This document shows, piece after piece, positions 1 through 10,175 of a stretch of DNA of 64,000 nucleotides. The stretch covers positions 81,586 to 145,585 of the forward strand of contig WELA01002202.1 of the NCBI GenBank assembly GCA_009602735.1, given 5' to 3'. A program made the translations under genes and the position numbers. The stretch comes from Mesotaenium endlicherianum (lineage: Eukaryota; Streptophyta; Zygnematophyceae; Zygnematales; Mesotaeniaceae). Within the stretch, counting starts at the first letter, position 1; each line of letters begins with the position of its first letter. Below the pieces are notes generated by a model, which worked only from the letters and a program-made list of their open reading frames with translations, did no database searches and had not been told where the DNA came from.

Positions 1-3000
1 AAGAGGCTTCCAGAAGGATGCAAGTTGCTGAATGCAATGGAGTTCGTCAAAAGCTGGAACCAGAAGGAAGACAGAATGTTCTGTCTGCTGCTAAGAGAGG
101 TACCTCCTCAACCTGAAGAAGTGGTTGAGAAAAAGGTACACCCTCCGGAACACCCTACTGCTGCAAACATTGTTGCTCAGTACACGGATGTGTTTAATAT
201 GCCTCCAGGACTACCCCCTAAGCGGGAAGTAGATCATAGGATTGATTTATTACCTGGTAGCCAGCCACCCTGGCAACGCACGTATGGCTTGTCTTATTTG
301 GAGAGTGAGGAGTTGAAAACACAGATTGCAGAGCTGGAGGAAAATGGTTACATTTCTCCCAGTAAATCACCGTACGGCGCACCTATCCTATTTGTTAAGA
401 AAAAGGATGGCAGTATGCGGATGTGTGTGGATTACAGAGCCCTGAACAGAATTACAGTAAAGAACAAGTATGCTTTACCCAGAATCGAGGACTTGCTTGA
501 TACCCTGTCTGGCGCTAAGGTGTTCAGTAAGATAGATCTCAAGAGTGGTTATCATCAAATCAGAATTGCTGAGGGGGATGAACACAAGACTGCTTTCCGC
601 ACACGTTATGGACACTATGAGTTCAACGTGATGCCATTTGGACTGACTAATGCTCCTGCTACCTTTATGGGTGCTATGAATGACATTTTCAGACCTTATT
701 TGGATAAGTTTGTGCAAGTTTTCCTGGATGATATTTTAATTTTCTCTAAAGATGAAGCTCAGCACACTGAACACTTAAAGAAAGTGCTGGACACTCTGCG
801 GAAAAATCACTTGTATGCTAAAATGAGCAAGTGTGATTTCTTTAAGGAAAGTATTGAATTCTTAGGCCACGTTGTCAGTAAAGAGGGCATCAGTGTGGAT
901 CCTAAGAAAGTCCAGACCATAAGGGACTGGCCAGTACCACAGTCTGTCTCTGAAGTTAGATCCTTCCTCGGGTTGGCTAACTACTATAGGAGATTTATTG
1001 AGAATTATTCCACAAAGGCCAGTAAACTGACTGACCTTACTAAGAAAGACATCGGGTATGTGTGGGGGGAAGAGCAGCAGGCTGCCTTCCAGACCCTTAA
1101 AGATGCCCTTTGTTCTGCCCCAGTGCTAGCCGTGTATGACCCCAGCAAACCGGTGCAGGTGGTTACTGATGCCTCTGATTTTGCCATGGGTGCTATTTTG
1201 TTGCAGCCTGCTGACAAAACCACAAAGGATGGTAAGGTACGGCAGGAGTGGCATCCTGTGTTGTATGAGTCTATGAAATTTAATCCAGCGGAGATTAATT
1301 ACTCAGTGCATGATAAAGAGCTGCTAGCTATCATTCATGTACTCAAACAGTGGAGAGCATACTTACATGGTAAAGCTTTTAAGGTGATTACAGATCATCT
1401 AGCTCTGACCCACTTTCAGAAGAAGTCCAAGCTGTCGAGGAGGGAGAACCGCTGGAGCCAGATGCTGGAGCAGTTCCAAGTCCAGATCGACTACAAACCA
1501 GGGAAGTTGAATCCTGCTGATGCACTCTCTAGAAGACCTGACTTGCAAGAAAGGAACTTTAGTCAGCATGCTGTAGATAAAGTCCTGTGTGCACTCACTT
1601 CACTAAAGGTGAAAAAGTCCTTCCTTGAACAACTTAGGAAAGCCTACCTTTCTGACCCAACATTTGAGCCCAGCCCCACTACTGGTATGTGTCGTGCTAC
1701 CGCACTCGGGTATAAGCTCAAGGGAGGGGTCTGGGTGACTGAAACCACTTCAGGCAGGCTGAAGCTGGTCATTCCTAATAATTTGGAAATAAGGTCTCTC
1801 TTACTGAGTCAAGCTCATGACAGTCTCCTGGGTGGACATTTGGGGCAGGCCAAAACTGTTGGCAAACTGGCAAAACATTATCATTGGGAGGGGTTACCCC
1901 GGGAGGTCTTGAAATATGTCAAGTCCTGTGACCAGTGTCAGAGAAATAAGTCTCGGCACACACCACCCGGAGGTCTCTTGCAACCGCTACCCATCCCAGC
2001 GGGACGCTGGGAAACTATATCCATGGACTGGGTGGTCTCACTACCAAGAACTGCCAACGGGCATGATTCAATACTGGTAGTCGTGGATAAACTGACAAAA
2101 ATGGTCATTTTTATCCCCACAACTGTCAAAGTGACTGCACTCGAAACAGCGAGACAGTTTTACAACCATGTAGTATGCCAACATGGGCTCCCTTCTAATA
2201 TCATCTCAGACAGAGACTCAAAATTCACCTCTAAGTTCTGGAGAGCTTTAATGGGGTTAATGGGAGTCAAACAGCTGCTCAGCACAGCAAACCACCCTCA
2301 GACTGATGGGCAGACTGAAAGAACTAACCGAGTTCTGCAGGAGGTGCTGAGAGCATATATTAACCAAAAACAAGATAATTGGGATGACCTGTTGCCTCAA
2401 ATTCAGTTTGCGGTCAACAGTGCGGTGCACGCGTCAACGGGCAAAACTCCTTTTGAACTCAGCCTGGGTAGAGTCCCTAAGTCTCCTCTAGATGTGCTAG
2501 GGGAATCTTTAACTCACCCTGAAGGGATTGACAACCCGGTCTCCCTCCAGTTAACTCAGGAGTTTGCTGACACCCTGTCAGAAGTCCAACGAAACTTGCA
2601 CACGGCCCAAGAAAACCAACAAAAATACGCTAATCAACACCGTCGGGAACTGACATTTTCCAAGGGGGATTTAGTCAAACTGCATTCTCAGCACCTGTAC
2701 CTCCCTGGTGTGGTCAAGAAAAAGCTTGGCCCTGTCTGGGTCGGTCCATATTCGGTGGTCCGTCGTGTCGGTCAGAATGCTTACAAACTGAACATGTCAG
2801 CTGAATACAAGGGGCACCCGGTCTTTAATGTCTCCTTCCTGGAACCGTACATCAAAGGTGATACACTGTTCACAGGTCGGTTCCCTGTCCAACCGGGACC
2901 GGTCCCCGCTGTCCGGGACGGCGACCCTGAGGAATATGAGGTCGATGAGATTTTAGACGCTCGCTCGGTCCGTCGATCGTCTAAATATGTCATGAAATAC

Positions 3001-3120
3001 CTCATTCGATGGAAGGGTTACGATGCCTCTGGGGACACTTGGGAGTTTAAGGACCACTTGACCAATGCCAAAGGGGCGTTGACACGGTTCCACCTTCGGG
3101 CCGCTGGAGTCCCTCCATAA
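1..3120 (+). CDS. pol: Pol polyprotein of element A (partial: linker-RT-RNase H-integrase-chromodomain)
   Basis: This copies the element RNA into DNA and integrates it. The frame is open from base 1, which aligns with residue 200 of the intact pol of element B, to the stop at 3118-3120. RT spans about 330-1100 with the catalytic FLDD box at 721-732. RNase H follows, with Asp in VVTDAS and Glu in DKEL. The integrase has an HHCC zinc region (HDSLLGGH ... CDQC) and a DD35E core (MDW, SDRD, TERT). A C-terminal chromodomain (EYEVDEIL ... LIRWKGYD) defines it as a chromovirus; such domains can steer integration to marked chromatin. The protease lies upstream of the window. No stops or frameshifts are visible, so the product could be functional. 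Confidence 0.95.
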   Translation, partial: KRLPEGCKLLNAMEFVKSWNQKEDRMFCLLLREVPPQPEEVVEKKVHPPEHPTAANIVAQYTDVFNMPPGLPPKREVDHRIDLLPGSQPPWQRTYGLSYLESEELKTQIAELEENGYISPSKSPYGAPILFVKKKDGSMRMCVDYRALNRITVKNKYALPRIEDLLDTLSGAKVFSKIDLKSGYHQIRIAEGDEHKTAFRTRYGHYEFNVMPFGLTNAPATFMGAMNDIFRPYLDKFVQVFLDDILIFSKDEAQHTEHLKKVLDTLRKNHLYAKMSKCDFFKESIEFLGHVVSKEGISVDPKKVQTIRDWPVPQSVSEVRSFLGLANYYRRFIENYSTKASKLTDLTKKDIGYVWGEEQQAAFQTLKDALCSAPVLAVYDPSKPVQVVTDASDFAMGAILLQPADKTTKDGKVRQEWHPVLYESMKFNPAEINYSVHDKELLAIIHVLKQWRAYLHGKAFKVITDHLALTHFQKKSKLSRRENRWSQMLEQFQVQIDYKPGKLNPADALSRRPDLQERNFSQHAVDKVLCALTSLKVKKSFLEQLRKAYLSDPTFEPSPTTGMCRATALGYKLKGGVWVTETTSGRLKLVIPNNLEIRSLLLSQAHDSLLGGHLGQAKTVGKLAKHYHWEGLPREVLKYVKSCDQCQRNKSRHTPPGGLLQPLPIPAGRWETISMDWVVSLPRTANGHDSILVVVDKLTKMVIFIPTTVKVTALETARQFYNHVVCQHGLPSNIISDRDSKFTSKFWRALMGLMGVKQLLSTANHPQTDGQTERTNRVLQEVLRAYINQKQDNWDDLLPQIQFAVNSAVHASTGKTPFELSLGRVPKSPLDVLGESLTHPEGIDNPVSLQLTQEFADTLSEVQRNLHTAQENQQKYANQHRRELTFSKGDLVKLHSQHLYLPGVVKKKLGPVWVGPYSVVRRVGQNAYKLNMSAEYKGHPVFNVSFLEPYIKGDTLFTGRFPVQPGPVPAVRDGDPEEYEVDEILDARSVRRSSKYVMKYLIRWKGYDASGDTWEFKDHLTNAKGALTRFHLRAAGVPP

Positions 3121-3387
3121 CTGTCATTTCAGTTGACACGGGAAGGTGACAGGCGGTCCTGTCTCCATTTAAGTTGGAGGGGAAAATATATGACAGTTAG
3201 TGAGCGAGAGCGATAAAAACACACTCATACGTTTATGTGTAGCGCATCGCAACTACGTCAACTTTTAGCAATCATCCTGTAAGGTAAACAGCAGCGAAGC
3301 CACTATACTAAATACTAACATACTTCCTGCAATCCCTATGACAAAGGTCCATATCCTACTAACTTGTGCCCTGGTTACATGTGCAGG
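3121..3387 (+). other. pol-ORF3 spacer with internal polypurine tract
   Basis: The spacer carries a purine tract within a stretch reading AAGTTGGAGGGGAAAA (3171-3186), nearly the same as the terminal tract before the 3' LTR (AAGTTGGAGGGAT, about 5165-5177). A 12-bp string AAGGTGACAGGC also lies before both tracts (3143-3154 and 5063-5074). The ORF3 block is therefore flanked by two copies of the same tract region. An extra plus-strand primer site is one possible role; this is inference. Element H keeps the internal tract at about 33022-33035. Confidence 0.6.
3357..3387 (+). promoter_or_regulatory. Candidate branch point and 3' splice site just before ORF3
   Basis: A perfect TACTAAC (3357-3363) lies about 24 nt upstream of a TGCAG whose AG is at 3385-3386, and the ORF3 ATG follows at 3388. 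A second TACTAAC is at 3313-3319. This is the layout expected of a spliced subgenomic mRNA, as retroviruses use for env. Element B keeps the same sequence (6148-6154, minus). Decayed copy H has lost both the branch point and the AG. Confidence 0.5.
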
Positions 3388-4716
3388 ATGGCGCCCACCA
3401 CACAAAAGGAGGACAGAAAGCGCAAGGCAGAAGAAGCCAGGAGGACAATGGAGCAATACCAGAAGGAGCTGGCGGCGACGTCCCTCACCAGGAGAGAACA
3501 AGAAAGGGTCCGCAAACAACAAGAGGCGGCAGAAGAGGCACAGAGGAAGAAGGATCAGGAAGCGGAAAACCTCAGGAAGGCTGAGGAGGAGAGACAGAAG
3601 AAACAGCAAGAAGAAGCGGCAGCGGCAGAAGAGGAGAAAAGAAAAAAGATTGAAGCGGACAGACAGAAGAGCTTGGCCACTTACAGGTATACTGTGGTGG
3701 GTGGCCAAAACTTCGATAACCTGAAGGAAGCATTGCTGGCAGCCCAGGAGATCAACAGGCTGGAACAGACAACACTGCTACAGAAGGAAGGAGCTACAGC
3801 ACTGGACAGGTACATCGAGACACACACCGGCGTGGTCCTTTACGAAGATTATGCTAAGATGGTGGGCTATACAGCAGAGCAGGCCCGGTATCTCGCAGAT
3901 GATTCAGAGGACAAGCCGGTCCCCATACCGGGAATAGTGGGAGATCAGAGACTCATCCGGATGGTGAGCATGCGGCCCGATAGCTTTAAGGATACGGTAT
4001 TCTACCTCACACTCCTGCCAGCTTACAATGAAGTTGAGAGAAGGAGCTGGGAGTACTTGGCCAGGGAAGCAGGACAGCAGATGTTCTCTCCCCACTGGTT
4101 CCCGTGTAAACTGAGGAAGGCTGAGCACGGACCCCAGTACTACCAGCAGCCAACAGACTGGAGGTGGATGACCGTCACAAATAAGAAGCAGGAGTGTGAC
4201 CGAGCCCAACCGGATGACTTCCACTATGGCCTAGACGGCTATCTCATCCTACCACCTCACATTGCCCCTTGGGACCCCAGGCTGAATGGATGCCTGAGCA
4301 ATATGAATGCAGAGACCAAGGAACATAGGAGGAGGGGAAGAGACTACTTCTCTAAGGGAAAGCATGCCTTTGTCAAATGGGCAAAGAATGCAGGCCGGAT
4401 AGATATCAGTAGGCTGAAGGCCAAGCAACCTCCAGCGCGCCATAAGAAAGGGAGGTCGGCAGACTACTCCATGTCTACTAGGGAGCAGGACGACTTAGTG
4501 GACGAGACCCCTACTCTCTCCGAGGAGGAGGATGAGGAGGCTGAGGAACAAGAACAGGGCAGAGGTGAAGCATCAGCAGCAGGTACTCGGGATACCCAGG
4601 GACAGGTAGGGGCGCTTCTTAAAGAACCACGATCAGGTGTTTGGAATGTGATCCCCGTTATGGCGACTACTGGACCCCGCGCTCGCTCCCACAGCCCACC
4701 TGCCCAAGCAGAGTAA
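3388..4716 (+). CDS. Accessory ORF3 of the A-family retrotransposon (unrecognised 442-aa protein)
   Basis: I do not recognise this protein. The ATG at 3388 (MAPTTQKED) is preferred over one at 3364 because it directly follows a splice-acceptor-like TGCAG. Residues 1 to about 105 are a highly charged Lys/Glu/Arg/Gln helix with heptad character (coiled coil). Residues of about 110-350 look globular and aromatic-rich, with no signal peptide or membrane segment, so this is not an ordinary envelope protein. The C-terminal part is basic, then strongly acidic (EEEDEEAEEQEQ). It sits where env would be, between pol and the 3' LTR. A truncated copy in B and a decayed copy in H show that it belongs to the family. 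A structural or nucleic-acid-binding role is only a guess. Confidence 0.75.
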   Translation: MAPTTQKEDRKRKAEEARRTMEQYQKELAATSLTRREQERVRKQQEAAEEAQRKKDQEAENLRKAEEERQKKQQEEAAAAEEEKRKKIEADRQKSLATYRYTVVGGQNFDNLKEALLAAQEINRLEQTTLLQKEGATALDRYIETHTGVVLYEDYAKMVGYTAEQARYLADDSEDKPVPIPGIVGDQRLIRMVSMRPDSFKDTVFYLTLLPAYNEVERRSWEYLAREAGQQMFSPHWFPCKLRKAEHGPQYYQQPTDWRWMTVTNKKQECDRAQPDDFHYGLDGYLILPPHIAPWDPRLNGCLSNMNAETKEHRRRGRDYFSKGKHAFVKWAKNAGRIDISRLKAKQPPARHKKGRSADYSMSTREQDDLVDETPTLSEEEDEEAEEQEQGRGEASAAGTRDTQGQVGALLKEPRSGVWNVIPVMATTGPRARSHSPPAQAE

Positions 4717-5064
4717 GAAGCTGATCTGACTGTATTGGGCAGCAGACACAGGCAAAAATCCCCAGAGGACAGGGGTGCCAGAAGAGGGACACGCGGGTGG
4801 GCCAGAGGTATGCCAGCCTCCCCCTCCGCTCAGGGGCATGTACCTCTAGCCAATGTATTTCAGCATCCTACTGGAATGCCTGTCTATGTGGGAATCAACA
4901 CCCAAATAGTTGAAGAGCAGGCCACCATCCTCCGTTCTCCTCGAGGGCCAACTTTAGAGCAAACAGGGTTCTTTAGAAGGCCAGCTGACAGACCTAGAGG
5001 GCTGTCCAGATCTAGGTCCAGATCTCCGTCCCCTGATCCTGAAGCCCCAGGAACCACCCCTTAA
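4717..5064 (+). CDS. In-frame extension of ORF3 ending in an RS-dipeptide tail
   Basis: Directly after the ORF3 TAA (4714-4716) the same frame stays open to 5062-5064. It has no ATG near its start; the first non-canonical start would be a TTG at 4735. It encodes about 115 residues: an RG-rich start, a middle with VPLANVFQH and VYVGINTQ, and a tail containing RSRSRSPSPD. Decayed element H keeps the same segment (VPLAN, YVGINTQ, RSRSQSPD) and has no stop at the equivalent of the TAA. It may be an ORF3 C-terminus reached by read-through, or one cut off in this copy by a recent stop. Confidence 0.5.
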   Translation, partial: EADLTVLGSRHRQKSPEDRGARRGTRGWARGMPASPSAQGHVPLANVFQHPTGMPVYVGINTQIVEEQATILRSPRGPTLEQTGFFRRPADRPRGLSRSRSRSPSPDPEAPGTTP

Positions 5065-5177
5065 GGTGACAGGCTGAAAAGATAGTCAGTAAGGGAGGCT
5101 GGTCAGGGTCAGTTTCTTTATTTACAGCGTTTGCAGTTTAATGTTGTCGAGGCGACAACAAGTTAAGTTGGAGGGAT

Positions 5178-5923
5178 TGTAATGAATCAGTATATTAGTA
5201 GATATAATATTCATTTAAATATAATAGTTAATTTAGTTCAGCCTGCTGGACTTTAGTTAGTAGTCAGTCTGCTGAACTTTAGTTAATAATCAGTCTGCTG
5301 GACTTTACATAATTATCAGTTTAATGACTCAGCCAAAAGCAGCAGGCTGAAGTCAACTTAAGTCAGCTTGCTGACACATTCTTTGACAGCCAGCTGACTT
5401 CCGTGCTCGGTAGCAGCGAACTGCCTTGATATGCATCTAAGTACCACCTGCTAGAGGAATGGCCAGATGACATCCCCATGATGGATGGCTATTCGGGATG
5501 ATGGGAGATGGCGGTGGATTTGGTTAACCGAGGTCCTACCAACGTGGTTAACTCCCGGGTAGGCGGTGCCATCGCACTGACCGTTGAACAGTAAACTCAT
5601 TCCATGTACATATGCTAGGCATTGCTCTCGAGTTCGGCATTCGGACACGAGGCCAACTCTCTTGTACAGCTTACTGAGAGAGCTCTGAATCCAAGGCGAG
5701 AAGCCATTGATACGCACCGTCTTCTAACCTTGCTTATGTATGAGTTTACTAATTTGCATCATTGATGCTAGTTTACTCGCATTTGACTGTCGAGTATTAT
5801 TCACTGTTAGTGTGTTGTCCTTTGCCGTTAAACCAGTTAACGGATACTACCATAAAGATTACTTGCTGATATAAAGATCTCTATTAATTATTAATCGCCT
5901 ATTTGGTAAGTCGATTCATTTCA
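5178..5923 (+). repeat. 3' LTR of element A
   Basis: The LTR is 746 bp, starts TGTAATGAATCAG and ends CGATTCATTTCA, with a polypurine tract just before it. It has the same length as the 5' LTR of B (11689-12434, inverted). The U3 part holds three tandem 26-bp units. An 88-aa reading frame inside it recurs in other LTR copies, but only as LTR sequence. Confidence 0.93.
5238..5315 (+). promoter_or_regulatory. Three tandem 26-bp units in the U3 of the A-family LTR
   Basis: Units start at 5238, 5264 and 5290. Each begins TCAG(C/T)CTGCTG(G/A)ACTTTA followed by an AT-rich spacer. Head-to-tail units in U3 are typical of LTR enhancers. The same array occurs inverted in the LTR of B near 12297-12375. 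Confidence 0.5.
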
Positions 5924-6123
5924 TCCTCAGCCTTCCTGAGGTTTTCCGCTTCCTGATCCTTCTTCCTCTGTGCCTCTTCTGCCGCCTCTTGTTGTTTCCG
6001 GACCCTTTCTTGTTCTCTCCTGGTGAGGGACGTCGCCGCCAGCTCCTTCTGGTATTGCTCCATTGTCCTCCTGGCTTCTTCTGCCTTGCGCTTTCTGTCC
6101 TCCTTTTGTGTGGTGGGCGCCAT
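5924..6123 (-). pseudogene. ORF3 of element B, truncated by insertion of A
   Basis: It is nearly identical to the start of the intact ORF3 in A, from the ATG at 6121-6123 to ...NLRKAE, where the LTR of A replaces the rest. The frame runs on for eight LTR-encoded residues (DEMNRLTK) to a stop at about 5899, so a short chimeric peptide is possible. The upstream TACTAAC and TGCAG are intact. Confidence 0.9.
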
Positions 6124-6390
6124 CCTGCACATGTAACCAGGGCACAAGTTAGTAGGATATGGACCTTTGTCATAGGGATTGCAGGAAGTATGTTAGTATT
6201 TAGTATAGTGGCTTCGCTGCTGTTTACCTTACAGGATGATTGCTAAAAGTTGACGTAGTTGCGATGCGCTACACATAAACGTATGAGTGTGTTTTTATCG
6301 CTCTCGCTCACTAACTGTCATATATTTTCCCCTCCAACTTAAATGGAGACAGGACCGCCTGTCACCTTCCCGTGTCAACTGAAATGACAG

Positions 6391-9300
6391 TTATGGAGGG
6401 ACTCCAGCGGCCCGAAGGTGGAACCGTGTCAACGCCCCTTTGGCATTGGTCAAGTGGTCCTTAAACTCCCAAGTGTCCCCAGAGGCATCGTAACCCTTCC
6501 ATCGAATGAGGTATTTCATGACATATTTAGACGATCGACGGACCGAGCGAGCGTCTAAAATCTCATCGACCTCATATTCCTCAGGGTCGCCGTCCCGGAC
6601 AGCGGGGACCGGTCCCGGTTGGACAGGGAACCGACCTGTGAACAGTGTATCACCTTTGATGTACGGTTCCAGGAAGGAGACATTAAAGACCGGGTGCCCC
6701 TTGTATTCAGCTGACATGTTCAGTTTGTAAGCATTCTGACCGACACGACGGACCACCGAATATGGACCGACCCAGACAGGGCCAAGCTTTTTCTTGACCA
6801 CACCAGGGAGGTACAGGTGCTGAGAATGCAGTTTGACTAAATCCCCCTTGGAAAATGTCAGTTCCCGACGGTGTTGATTAGCGTATTTTTGTTGGTTTTC
6901 TTGGGCCGTGTGCAAGTTTCGTTGGACTTCTGACAGGGTGTCAGCAAACTCCTGAGTTAACTGGAGGGAGACCGGGTTGTCAATCCCTTCAGGGTGAGTT
7001 AAAGATTCCCCTAGCACATCTAGAGGAGACTTAGGGACTCTACCCAGGCTGAGTTCAAAAGGAGTTTTGCCCGTTGACGCGTGCACCGCACTGTTGACCG
7101 CAAACTGAATTTGAGGCAACAGGTCATCCCAATTATCTTGTTTTTGGTTAATATATGCTCTCAGCACCTCCTGCAGAACTCGGTTAGTTCTTTCAGTCTG
7201 CCCATCAGTCTGAGGGTGGTTTGCTGTGCTGAGCAGCTGTTTGACTCCCATTAACCCCATTAAAGCTCTCCAGAACTTAGAGGTGAATTTTGAGTCTCTG
7301 TCTGAGATGATATTAGAAGGGAGCCCATGTTGGCATACTACATGGTTGTAAAACTGTCTCGCTGTTTCGAGTGCAGTCACTTTGACAGTTGTGGGGATAA
7401 AAATGACCATTTTTGTCAGTTTATCCACGACTACCAGTATTGAATCATGCCCGTTGGCAGTTCTTGGTAGTGAGACCACCCAGTCCATGGATATAGTTTC
7501 CCAGCGTCCCGCTGGGATGGGTAGCGGTTGCAAGAGACCTCCGGGTGGTGTGTGCCGAGACTTATTTCTCTGACACTGGTCACAGGACTTGACATATTTC
7601 AAGACCTCCCGGGGTAACCCCTCCCAATGATAATGTTTTGCCAGTTTGCCAACAGTTTTGGCCTGCCCCAAATGTCCACCCAGGAGACTGTCATGAGCTT
7701 GACTCAGTAAGAGAGACCTTATTTCCAAATTATTAGGAATGACCAGCTTCAGCCTGCCTGAAGTGGTTTCAGTCACCCAGACCCCTCCCTTGAGCTTATA
7801 CCCGAGTGCAGTAGCACGACACACACCAGTAGTGGGGCTGGGCTCAAATGTTGGGTCAGAAAGGTAGGCTTTCCTAAGTTGTTCAAGGAAGGACTTTTTC
7901 ACCTTTAGTGAAGTGAGTGCACACAGGACTTTATCTACAGCATGCTGACTAAAGTTCCTTTCTTGCAAGTCAGGTCTTCTAGAGAGTGCATCAGCAGGAT
8001 TCAACTTCCCTGGTTTGTAGTCGATCTGGACTTGGAACTGCTCCAGCATCTGGCTCCAGCGGTTCTCCCTCCTCGACAGCTTGGACTTCTTCTGAAAGTG
8101 GGTCAGAGCTAGATGATCTGTAATCACCTTAAAAGCTTTACCATGTAAGTATGCTCTCCACTGTTTGAGTACATGAATGATAGCTAGCAGCTCTTTATCA
8201 TGCACTGAGTAATTAATCTCCGCTGGATTAAATTTCATAGACTCATACAACACAGGATGCCACTCCTGCCGTACCTTACCATCCTTTGTGGTTTTGTCAG
8301 CAGGCTGCAACAAAATAGCACCCATGGCAAAATCAGAGGCATCAGTAACCACCTGCACCGGTTTGCTGGGGTCATACACGGCTAGCACTGGGGCAGAACA
8401 AAGGGCATCTTTAAGGGTCTGGAAGGCAGCCTGCTGCTCTTCCCCCCACACATACCCGATGTCTTTCTTAGTAAGGTCAGTCAGTTTACTGGCCTTTGTG
8501 GAATAATTCTCAATAAATCTCCTATAGTAGTTAGCCAACCCGAGGAAGGATCTAACTTCAGAGACAGACTGTGGTACTGGCCAGTCCCTTATGGTCTGGA
8601 CTTTCTTAGGATCCACACTGATGCCCTCTTTACTGACAACGTGGCCTAAGAATTCAATACTTTCCTTAAAGAAATCACACTTGCTCATTTTAGCATACAA
8701 GTGATTTTTCCGCAGAGTGTCCAGCACTTTCTTTAAGTGTTCAGTGTGCTGAGCTTCATCTTTAGAGAAAATTAAAATATCATCCAGGAAAACTTGCACA
8801 AACTTATCCAAATAAGGTCTGAAAATGTCATTCATAGCACCCATAAAGGTAGCAGGAGCATTAGTCAGTCCAAATGGCATCACGTTGAACTCATAGTGTC
8901 CATAACGTGTGCGGAAAGCAGTCTTGTGTTCATCCCCCTCAGCAATTCTGATTTGATGATAACCACTCTTGAGATCTATCTTACTGAACACCTTAGCGCC
9001 AGACAGGGTATCAAGCAAGTCCTCGATTCTGGGTAAAGCATACTTGTTCTTTACTGTAATTCTGTTCAGGGCTCTGTAATCCACACACATCCGCATACTG
9101 CCATCCTTTTTCTTAACAAATAGGATAGGTGCGCCGTACGGTGATTTACTGGGAGAAATGTAACCATTTTCCTCCAGCTCTGCAATCTGTGTTTTCAACT
9201 CCTCGCTCTCCAAATAAGACAAGCCATAAGTGCGTTGCCAGGGTGGCTGGCTACCAGGTAATAGATCAATCCTATGATCTACTTCCCTTTTAGGGGGTAG

Positions 9301-10107
9301 TCCTGGAGGCATGTTAAACACATCAGTGTACTGAGCAACAATTTTTGCAGCAGTAGGGTGCTCCGGAGGGCTTACCTTTTTCTCAACCACTTCTTCAGGT
9401 TGAGGAGGTACCTCTCTTAGCAGCAGACAGAACATTCTGTCTTCCTTCTGGTTCCAGCTTTTGACGAACTCCATTGCATTCAGCAACTTGCATCCTTCTG
9501 GAAGCCTCTTCTTTTCCTTCATTTGCCATCCACACAGGACAAGAGGAAGAGCACTGGTGGGTGCCAAGTCAGTCTGCCCATCACTGGCTCCTCTCACTTT
9601 AACTGTACCTCTGCTCCAACACACTTCAGCTTGATGTCTATTAAGCCAGGACCTGCCTAGCACGAGATCATAAAAGCCAGTGTTGAGTACCTCAAATGTA
9701 AGCGTTTCAGTTAGAACTGCAATGCCAGAACCTAACTGGACCTCAATAGGCTTGGTTATAACTCCTCCCGGGATACTTGAGGCATCTCCAAGGAATATTT
9801 TTCTATTCCCTTGGGTGACAGTAGGCAGCCTTAGCCGCTTAACTAAGTCCTTGTGAATAAAAGTATGTGACGCCCCTCCGTCAACAAATGCCCTCACCTT
9901 CCTACCTGCAATCATGCAATGCAGTAGGATAGGGGGGACTGTCTTTTCCTGACTTTCGCATTGTTCTCCTGACGTAGCAAAGAAATGTTGGACATCAGGT
10001 GGAACAAGAGCATCCAGAGTGTGCACTCTCTGGACGTCTATATTACTGATGGTCTCCTTTATCTGTTTGTCAGGCATGCATAGTGAATCCAGTTCAGCAG
10101 GACCCAT
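6391..10107 (-). CDS. pol: Pol polyprotein of element B (protease-RT-RNase H-integrase-chromodomain)
   Basis: An intact 1238-residue frame from the first ATG; by frameshift it opens at about 10193. The aspartic protease is near residues 60-165, with active site FVDGGAS (Asp76) in place of the usual D-T/S-G. RT is about 300-540 with FLDD at 440-443. RNase H has Asp589, Glu639 and Asp664. The integrase has an HHCC region with His805, His812, Cys842 and Cys845, then DD35E residues Asp875, Asp936 and Glu972. The chromodomain is 1178-1233. The frame has no stop, so this could be an active copy. It lies in the -1 frame relative to gag. Confidence 0.96.
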   Translation of the reverse strand: MGPAELDSLCMPDKQIKETISNIDVQRVHTLDALVPPDVQHFFATSGEQCESQEKTVPPILLHCMIAGRKVRAFVDGGASHTFIHKDLVKRLRLPTVTQGNRKIFLGDASSIPGGVITKPIEVQLGSGIAVLTETLTFEVLNTGFYDLVLGRSWLNRHQAEVCWSRGTVKVRGASDGQTDLAPTSALPLVLCGWQMKEKKRLPEGCKLLNAMEFVKSWNQKEDRMFCLLLREVPPQPEEVVEKKVSPPEHPTAAKIVAQYTDVFNMPPGLPPKREVDHRIDLLPGSQPPWQRTYGLSYLESEELKTQIAELEENGYISPSKSPYGAPILFVKKKDGSMRMCVDYRALNRITVKNKYALPRIEDLLDTLSGAKVFSKIDLKSGYHQIRIAEGDEHKTAFRTRYGHYEFNVMPFGLTNAPATFMGAMNDIFRPYLDKFVQVFLDDILIFSKDEAQHTEHLKKVLDTLRKNHLYAKMSKCDFFKESIEFLGHVVSKEGISVDPKKVQTIRDWPVPQSVSEVRSFLGLANYYRRFIENYSTKASKLTDLTKKDIGYVWGEEQQAAFQTLKDALCSAPVLAVYDPSKPVQVVTDASDFAMGAILLQPADKTTKDGKVRQEWHPVLYESMKFNPAEINYSVHDKELLAIIHVLKQWRAYLHGKAFKVITDHLALTHFQKKSKLSRRENRWSQMLEQFQVQIDYKPGKLNPADALSRRPDLQERNFSQHAVDKVLCALTSLKVKKSFLEQLRKAYLSDPTFEPSPTTGVCRATALGYKLKGGVWVTETTSGRLKLVIPNNLEIRSLLLSQAHDSLLGGHLGQAKTVGKLAKHYHWEGLPREVLKYVKSCDQCQRNKSRHTPPGGLLQPLPIPAGRWETISMDWVVSLPRTANGHDSILVVVDKLTKMVIFIPTTVKVTALETARQFYNHVVCQHGLPSNIISDRDSKFTSKFWRALMGLMGVKQLLSTANHPQTDGQTERTNRVLQEVLRAYINQKQDNWDDLLPQIQFAVNSAVHASTGKTPFELSLGRVPKSPLDVLGESLTHPEGIDNPVSLQLTQEFADTLSEVQRNLHTAQENQQKYANQHRRELTFSKGDLVKLHSQHLYLPGVVKKKLGPVWVGPYSVVRRVGQNAYKLNMSAEYKGHPVFNVSFLEPYIKGDTLFTGRFPVQPGPVPAVRDGDPEEYEVDEILDARSVRRSSKYVMKYLIRWKGYDASGDTWEFKDHLTNAKGALTRFHLRAAGVPP

Positions 10108-10175
10108 AATACCTGCTACGAGGGCAGCTAGTGACGACTCACTATCTCTAGCATCCTCACAGTCAGTAGACTGGA

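Larger units (their letters stand above)
1..5923 (+). mobile_element. LTR retrotransposon A (Ty3/gypsy chromovirus, right part)
   Basis: Plus-strand chromovirus cut by the window start inside pol. In order it shows the pol remainder, a spacer with an internal polypurine tract, ORF3, an in-frame ORF3 extension, a terminal polypurine tract ending near 5177, and a 746-bp 3' LTR (5178-5923, TG...CA). The 3' LTR ends exactly where the interrupted ORF3 of minus-strand element B resumes at 5924, so A is inserted in B. The coding parts are open and almost identical to B, with only a handful of amino-acid differences in pol, so the insertion looks young. The 5' LTR, gag and protease are outside the window. 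Confidence 0.93.

Noticed and set aside
3265-3708. 147-aa minus-strand frame rich in Leu and Phe, looking like a membrane protein
   Set aside because: It is the antisense of the Lys/Glu-rich coiled coil of ORF3; the hydrophobic look follows from reading AAG/GAG/GAA codons backwards.
3388-4716. ORF3 as a retroviral envelope gene
   Set aside because: It is in the right position but has no signal peptide, no membrane anchor and no cysteine pattern; the N-terminus is a charged helix.
5451-5717. 88-aa frame (MRINGFS...) repeated at 11895 and 30284
   Set aside because: It lies wholly inside the A-family LTR and recurs because the LTR does; it is not a separate gene.
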